Both the position numbers and the translations under genes were made by a program. From NCBI GenBank assembly GCA_029289265.1, contig JARFTX010000004.1, positions 1-64,000 on the forward strand: a stretch of 64,000 bases of DNA, in the 5' to 3' direction. This DNA comes from Gammaproteobacteria bacterium (GTDB lineage: Bacteria > Pseudomonadota > Gammaproteobacteria > Burkholderiales > Rhodocyclaceae). Below are positions 60,084 to 64,000 of the stretch, one piece after another. The notes beneath the pieces were generated by a model. It saw only the letters and a list, made by a program, of their open reading frames with translations, ran no database searches and was not told where the DNA came from. How positions within the stretch are numbered: position 1 is the stretch's first letter; the number at the start of each line of letters is the position of its first letter.

Positions 60084-60833
60084 TCAGGCGCTCGCGCGCC
60101 CTTGGCCGGCGACCGCCGCCTCGGCGGCACGGATGGTCTCCTCGTCGGCCAGGTAGTAGCTGCGGATCGGCCGCAGATTGGCGTCCAGCTCGTAGACGAG
60201 CGGCTGCGCGGTCGGGATGTTGAGACCGACGATAGCAGCGTCGGAAATGCCGTCGAGGTACTTGATGAGCGCACGCAGGCTGTTGCCGTGAGCCGCGATC
60301 AGGATGCGCTGACCGGCGAGGATGCTCGGAACGATCATCGTCTCCCAATACGGCACGAAGCGGGCGACGGTGTCCTTGAGGCATTCGGTGCGCGGGAAAT
60401 GCGCGTGCGGCAAGGTGGCATAGCGCGGGTCGCCGAGCGCGAGCCGCTCGTCGCCCTCCTCCAGCGGCGGGGGCGGCGTGTCGTAGGAGCGGCGCCACAC
60501 CAGGACCTGGTCGTCACCGTACTTCGCGGCGGTCTCGGCCTTGTTCAGCCCCTGCAAGGCCCCGTAGTGACGCTCGTTGAGCCGCCACGAGTGCTCGACC
60601 GGCAGCCACAGCGCGTCGAGTTCCTCGAGCACGATGTTGAGGGTCTTGTTGGCGCGCTTCAGGACCGAGGTGAACGCACGGTCGAAGGCATAGCCCTCGC
60701 GCCTGAGCAACTGGCCGGCATGACGCGCTTCTTCGACGCCCTTGGCGGTGAGATCCACATCGGTCCAGCCGGTGAACCGGTTTTCCTTGTTCCACGTCGA
60801 TTCGCCGTGGCGCAGCAGAACGATCTTGTACAT
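60084..60833 (-). CDS. gpmA: 2,3-bisphosphoglycerate-dependent phosphoglycerate mutase
   Basis: Glycolytic enzyme interconverting 3- and 2-phosphoglycerate via a phosphohistidine. The 249-residue protein has RHG at 8-10 ([10 protein letters not shown]), [18 protein letters not shown] and the second histidine in AAHGNSLRA. The ATG at 60833 has GGGG upstream. It starts the leftward block with envC and ctpA; E. coli has the unrelated gpmM next to envC. Confidence 0.96.
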   Translation of the reverse strand: MYKIVLLRHGESTWNKENRFTGWTDVDLTAKGVEEARHAGQLLRREGYAFDRAFTSVLKRANKTLNIVLEELDALWLPVEHSWRLNERHYGALQGLNKAETAAKYGDDQVLVWRRSYDTPPPPLEEGDERLALGDPRYATLPHAHFPRTECLKDTVARFVPYWETMIVPSILAGQRILIAAHGNSLRALIKYLDGISDAAIVGLNIPTAQPLVYELDANLRPIRSYYLADEETIRAAEAAVAGQGRASA

Positions 60834-60986
60834 GTAACCCCAGATTCGAAAGAAATACCCGGCCGCGGGACCGGCACGGTGGAGGAGCGCTCGCGACCGA
60901 TGCGAGGAAAACGCGCAAGCCGACGCGTCGCGGAAGCCGCGATATTTTATACTACCCGCTTGGACCGCACTCACCGACCACCCACC

Positions 60987-61322
60987 GTGAACAATCAAGC
61001 CATCTTCGATCTCATCGACAAGGATGAGCACGTCGAGACCGCTGCACGCGCGCTCAAGGCGATTGCCCACCCCTTGCGCCTGAAGATCCTCTGCGTACTC
61101 GGTGCCGGCGAGGTCTGCGTGCAGGACATCGTCGAAGCGGTCGGCACGTCGCAAAGCAACATCTCCCAGCACCTCGCGATCCTGCGCGACAAGGGCGTCC
61201 TGCAGACACGCAAGGACGCCAACCGCGTCTATTATCGGGTCGGCGACCAGCGCACGCTGCAGTTGATCGTGCTGATGCGCGAGGTCTTCTGCGGCATCCC
61301 GGCCGATCTCGACGGGCGCTGA
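60987..61322 (+). CDS. ArsR/SmtB family transcriptional regulator
   Basis: Winged-helix repressor of 111 residues with the recognition helix near [13 protein letters not shown] (about 54-66). Cysteines are C36, C44 (GEVCVQDIV) and C102 (EVFCG). C44 is in the position of the ArsR metal cysteine, but the ELCVCDL pair is not complete. The positions roughly match the two-thiol pattern of sulfide sensors SqrR/BigR, so a thiol or metal signal is possible. The start is a GTG at 60987. A TATACT box (60948-60953) precedes it. Confidence 0.85.
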   Translation: MNNQAIFDLIDKDEHVETAARALKAIAHPLRLKILCVLGAGEVCVQDIVEAVGTSQSNISQHLAILRDKGVLQTRKDANRVYYRVGDQRTLQLIVLMREVFCGIPADLDGR

Positions 61323-61355
61323 GATTAAACACCATCAACGACGGAGCAGGACTAC

Positions 61356-61784
61356 GTGGAATTTCTCCAGCAAAACTGGTATTGGGTCGCCCTGGCCGCG
61401 GCAAGCGGCGGCTGGCTGCTGTTCGATGCCGTGCGCTCGCGCGGCGACACCTCGCAACTGTCGGCCATCGAGGCGACGCTGCTGATCAACCGTGAGGACG
61501 CCGTCATCGTCGACGTGCGCGACCTCGGGGAGTACCAGCAGGGCCACATCCCGAACGCGCGCCACCTGCCGCTCGCCGAGTTGCCCAAGCGCACCGCCGA
61601 GCTCGACAAGTTCAAGGAACGCCCCCTGATCCTGTGCTGCGCCACCGGCACCCGCTCGGCCTCGGCGCTGTCGACGCTGCGCAAGGCCGGCTTCGAGAAG
61701 CTATTCAACCTGCGCGGCGGCATCTTCGAATGGGAGAAGGCAGGCCAGCCGCTGAGCCGCAAGAAGAAGGAGAAAGCCAAGTGA
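61356..61784 (+). CDS. Membrane-anchored rhodanese-like protein (YibN-like)
   Basis: Single-domain rhodanese of 142 residues with an N-terminal membrane segment (about 6-26) and a Lys-rich tail. The active loop CATGTR (C95-R100) is intact, so sulfurtransferase activity is possible. A GTG at 61356 follows GGAGCAGG. The order rhodanese-grxC-secB-gpsA matches E. coli yibN-grxC-secB-gpsA. It overlaps grxC by four bases. Confidence 0.9.
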   Translation: MEFLQQNWYWVALAAASGGWLLFDAVRSRGDTSQLSAIEATLLINREDAVIVDVRDLGEYQQGHIPNARHLPLAELPKRTAELDKFKERPLILCCATGTRSASALSTLRKAGFEKLFNLRGGIFEWEKAGQPLSRKKKEKAK

Positions 61785-62050
61785 GACCCTCCGTCCGCAT
61801 GTACTCAACCGGCTACTGCCCCTATTGTGTGCGCGCCGAGCAACTGCTCGCGCGCAAGGGCGTCACCGAGGTGGACAAGATCCGCATCGACCTCGACCCG
61901 ACCCAGCGCGACGCGATGATGAGCCTCACCGGTCGCCGCACGGTTCCGCAGATCTTCATCGGCGACTACCATGTCGGTGGCTACGACGATCTCTATGCGC
62001 TCGACCGCGAAGGCAAGCTCGATCCGCTGCTCGCGCCCCAGCCCCTCTGA
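61781..62050 (+). CDS. grxC: Glutaredoxin 3
   Basis: Dithiol glutaredoxin of 89 residues with the CPYC active site (C13-C16) and the TVPQIFIGDYHVGG segment. I prefer the GTG at 61781, which overlaps the rhodanese stop (GTGA) and has AGGAGAA upstream; the ATG at 61799 would cut into the first strand. Confidence 0.94.
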   Translation: MRPSVRMYSTGYCPYCVRAEQLLARKGVTEVDKIRIDLDPTQRDAMMSLTGRRTVPQIFIGDYHVGGYDDLYALDREGKLDPLLAPQPL

Positions 62051-62093
62051 AGAGCCGCATCCGCAATCCCTCAAACCGAACCAGGCCTGCCCA

Positions 62094-62564
62094 ATGACTG
62101 AAAACGCCCAACCCGTCTTCTCGATCGAAAAACTCTACGTGAAGGACCTCTCGCTCGAGGTCCCCAACGCCCCGAAAGTGTTTCTCGAGCGCGAGACCCC
62201 GCAGATCAACGTGCAGTTGCGCACCGACGGCGCGGCCGTCGACGAAGGCATCTACGAAGTGACCCTCACGATCACCGTCTCGGCCAAGCTGCCGGACGAA
62301 AAGAGCCTGTTCCTGGTCGAGGTCGCGCAATCGGGCATCTTCCAGATCCGCAACATCCCCGGGGGCGATCTCGAGCCCGTCATGATGATCGGCTGCCCGA
62401 ACATCCTCTTCCCTTATGCCCGCGAGGCGGTTTCCGATGCGGTCACCCGCGCCGGCTTCCAGCCCGTGATCCTCGCGCCGGTGAACTTCGAAGCCCTTTA
62501 CCAGGCGCAGCGCCAGCAGCGCGACGCGGCAGCCCCGGCCGACGGCGAAGTCAAGATCCAGTGA
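62094..62564 (+). CDS. secB: Protein-export chaperone SecB
   Basis: Tetrameric cytoplasmic chaperone that keeps preproteins unfolded and hands them to SecA. The 156-residue protein has the conserved YVKDLSLEVPNAP start, GIFQIRNIP and CPNILFPYARE motifs. The ATG at 62094 is the family start. It follows grxC by 43 bases, as in E. coli. Confidence 0.97.
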   Translation: MTENAQPVFSIEKLYVKDLSLEVPNAPKVFLERETPQINVQLRTDGAAVDEGIYEVTLTITVSAKLPDEKSLFLVEVAQSGIFQIRNIPGGDLEPVMMIGCPNILFPYAREAVSDAVTRAGFQPVILAPVNFEALYQAQRQQRDAAAPADGEVKIQ

Positions 62565-62571
62565 TACGGCC

Positions 62572-63018
62572 ATGAGTCCCTTCCTGCGCACACTCTGCCT
62601 GGCCGCCGCGCTCACGGCAACGGCAGCGCCCGCCGCGGCCATCGAGTATCGGTCGGTGTCCGAACCGGCGATCCTGTTCGACACCCCGTCCGATCAGGGC
62701 AAGCGGCTCTTCATCGTCGCCCCCGGCACCCCGGTCGAGGTCGTCGTCGTCCTGGATCGCTGGGTCAAGGTGCGGGATTCAGGCGGCGCGATCACCTGGA
62801 TCCAGAGCACGGCACTGGCGCCCAAGCGCACCGTGATGGTGACCGCCGAGCGCGCGGTGGTGCGCGCCGCACCGGAAGCCGAGGCCGCCCCGCTGTTCGA
62901 GACCGTGCGCGACGCCGTGCTCGAACTCGCCGGGCAGCCCGCGCGCGGCTGGGTGCAGGTGCGCCATCAGGACGGGACGACCGGTTTTCTGCGCGTCAGC
63001 GAAGTCTGGGGGCTGTAG
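62572..63018 (+). CDS. Secreted SH3-like domain protein
   Basis: A 148-residue exported protein with a signal peptide (cleavage after AAA near residue 23). Two SH3-like units are visible, about 25-85 and 88-148, the second ending DGTTGFLRVSEVWGL. Bacterial SH3 proteins often bind peptidoglycan; the exact role is unknown. It lies seven bases after secB and three before gpsA. Confidence 0.8.
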   Translation: MSPFLRTLCLAAALTATAAPAAAIEYRSVSEPAILFDTPSDQGKRLFIVAPGTPVEVVVVLDRWVKVRDSGGAITWIQSTALAPKRTVMVTAERAVVRAAPEAEAAPLFETVRDAVLELAGQPARGWVQVRHQDGTTGFLRVSEVWGL

Positions 63019-63021
63019 ACG

Positions 63022-64000
63022 GTGCACATCGCCGTCTTCGGCGCCGGCGCCTGGGGCACGGCACTTGCCGTCGCCCTCAGCCGCGCTCACACGGTGAGCT
63101 TGTGGGGGCGTAGCGCTCCGCACGTCGCGGCCCTTGCGGCTGCGCGCTCGAACCAGCGCTATCTGCCGGGCGTGCCGTTTCCCGATCGCCTCGCGACCAC
63201 CGGCGCATTCGAGCTTGCGGCCCGCGGTGCCGACCTGTTGCTGGTGGCGACACCGCTTTCCGGGCTGCGCGACACCGTCCGCCGACTTCACCAGATCGCT
63301 CCCGGGACGCCCTTGCTCTGGGCCTGCAAGGGGCTCGAAGCCGGCACCGGCAAGCTTCCCCACGAGATCGTCACCGAGGAACTCGGCGCCGGGGCTGCCT
63401 TCGGCGTCCTGACCGGTCCGAGCTTCGCTGCCGAAGTGGGCGCCGGCCTGCCTACCGCGCTCACCCTCGCTGCGGCCGACATCGGATTCGCCGAGCAGTG
63501 GGGCCGGCACCTGCACCAACCCCGGCTGCGCATCTATGCGAATGCCGACCTGGTGGGCGCCGAGATCGGCGGCGCGGTCAAGAACGTCATCGCCATCGCC
63601 GCGGGCGTCTCCGACGGCATGGGTTTCGGCCTCAATGCGCGCGCCGCGCTGATCACGCGCGGACTGGCGGAAATCTCCCGCCTCGGACGCGCACTGGGCG
63701 GACGGCCCGAGACGCTGATGGGCCTCGCCGGCATGGGCGATCTGATTCTGACTTGCACCGGCGACTTGTCGCGCAACCGCCGCGTCGGACTGGCGCTTGC
63801 CCGCGGCAACACCCTCAAAGACATTCTGCGCGATCTCGGCCAGGTCGCCGAAGGCGTGTCGACGGCGCGCGAAGTATTGCGGCTCGCCGGCCGTCACGGC
63901 GTCGAGATGCCGATCACCGAGATCGTGGATGCACTCCTGCATCGCCAGGACCTCGGCCCACGCGAGGCGGTCGAGCAACTGCTCGCGCGCGACCCCCGGA
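63022..64000 (+). CDS. gpsA: Glycerol-3-phosphate dehydrogenase [NAD(P)+], cut by window edge
   Basis: Makes sn-glycerol 3-phosphate for phospholipid synthesis. From the GTG at 63022, 326 codons are readable without a stop. Motifs: GAGAWGTALA (7-16), the WACKGLE segment, TGPSFAAEV, VKNVIAIAAG with the catalytic lysine, and SRNRRVG. The family length is about 330, so only a few C-terminal residues are missing. Confidence 0.95.
   Translation, partial: MHIAVFGAGAWGTALAVALSRAHTVSLWGRSAPHVAALAAARSNQRYLPGVPFPDRLATTGAFELAARGADLLLVATPLSGLRDTVRRLHQIAPGTPLLWACKGLEAGTGKLPHEIVTEELGAGAAFGVLTGPSFAAEVGAGLPTALTLAAADIGFAEQWGRHLHQPRLRIYANADLVGAEIGGAVKNVIAIAAGVSDGMGFGLNARAALITRGLAEISRLGRALGGRPETLMGLAGMGDLILTCTGDLSRNRRVGLALARGNTLKDILRDLGQVAEGVSTAREVLRLAGRHGVEMPITEIVDALLHRQDLGPREAVEQLLARDPR

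Overview
The window is a compact, GC-rich bacterial chromosome segment with housekeeping content. I see no insertion sequence, prophage, CRISPR array, tRNA or rRNA gene in it. The gene set points to a betaproteobacterium, most probably Rhodocyclales (Thauera/Azoarcus-like): a CNP1-like secreted protein, Coq7-type ubiquinone synthesis, a sodium-pumping NADH:quinone oxidoreductase, TRAP carriers of both the TAXI and DctPQM types, the rplM-rpsI-argC-erpA order, and a secB-gpsA block. The placement is inferred from remembered family and order patterns, not from a search.

Layout. 1-146: a near-consensus leftward promoter that looks like an rRNA promoter whose operon lies outside the window. 147-5290: tyrS, a divergent M23 peptidase, then the leftward block rplM-rpsI-argC-erpA. 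5291-5835: a non-coding stretch with the rplM promoter and, upstream, a candidate small RNA with its own promoter, CU-rich anti-Shine-Dalgarno tract and terminator. 5836-11349: an OsmC protein, the leftward rppH-CNP1-coq7 group, proS with a lytic transglycosylase, and a bactofilin. 11350-12005: the longest gene-free gap. 12006-18234: leftward yhdP, a nitrilase-family amidase and tldD. 18406-25097: rightward glnE, a CYTH-CHAD triphosphatase, sixA, a DUF2062 membrane protein and an unknown 306-residue protein. 25234-27498: leftward nudJ, an unknown secreted protein and mnmA. 27645-34410: the nqrABCDEF-nqrM operon with promoter and a palindrome, then a CBS protein. 34560-37635: ilvE, a zinc-finger protein, a SnoaL-like protein and phosphomannomutase/phosphoglucomutase. 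37642-40915: alaS and a divergent cobalamin adenosyltransferase. 41087-44801: a TRAP-TAXI carrier with a UspA gene between permease and binding protein. 44915-47186: leftward yjgA-mog-DAHP synthase. 47248-52852: pmbA, a TRAP dctP-dctQ-dctM system and a phosphatase. 53011-55895: glyA-nrdR-ribD. 56013-60833: leftward gpmA-envC-ctpA-unknown-moeB. 60987-64000: an ArsR regulator, rhodanese, glutaredoxin, secB, an SH3 protein and gpsA, which runs off the right edge.

Shared themes. Both halves of the TldD/PmbA protease pair are present but about 35 kb apart. Cell-wall enzymes recur: M23 peptidase, lytic transglycosylase, EnvC-type amidase activator, CtpA and bactofilin. Respiration and organic-acid uptake are coupled through Na+-NQR and two TRAP systems, which commonly use ion gradients. 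No clear novel multi-gene system was found. The best leads are the candidate small RNA upstream of rplM, the palindrome upstream of the nqr promoter, the thiol-rich ArsR regulator heading a sulfur/redox operon, a RibD with altered deaminase motifs, and three conserved-looking genes of unknown function.
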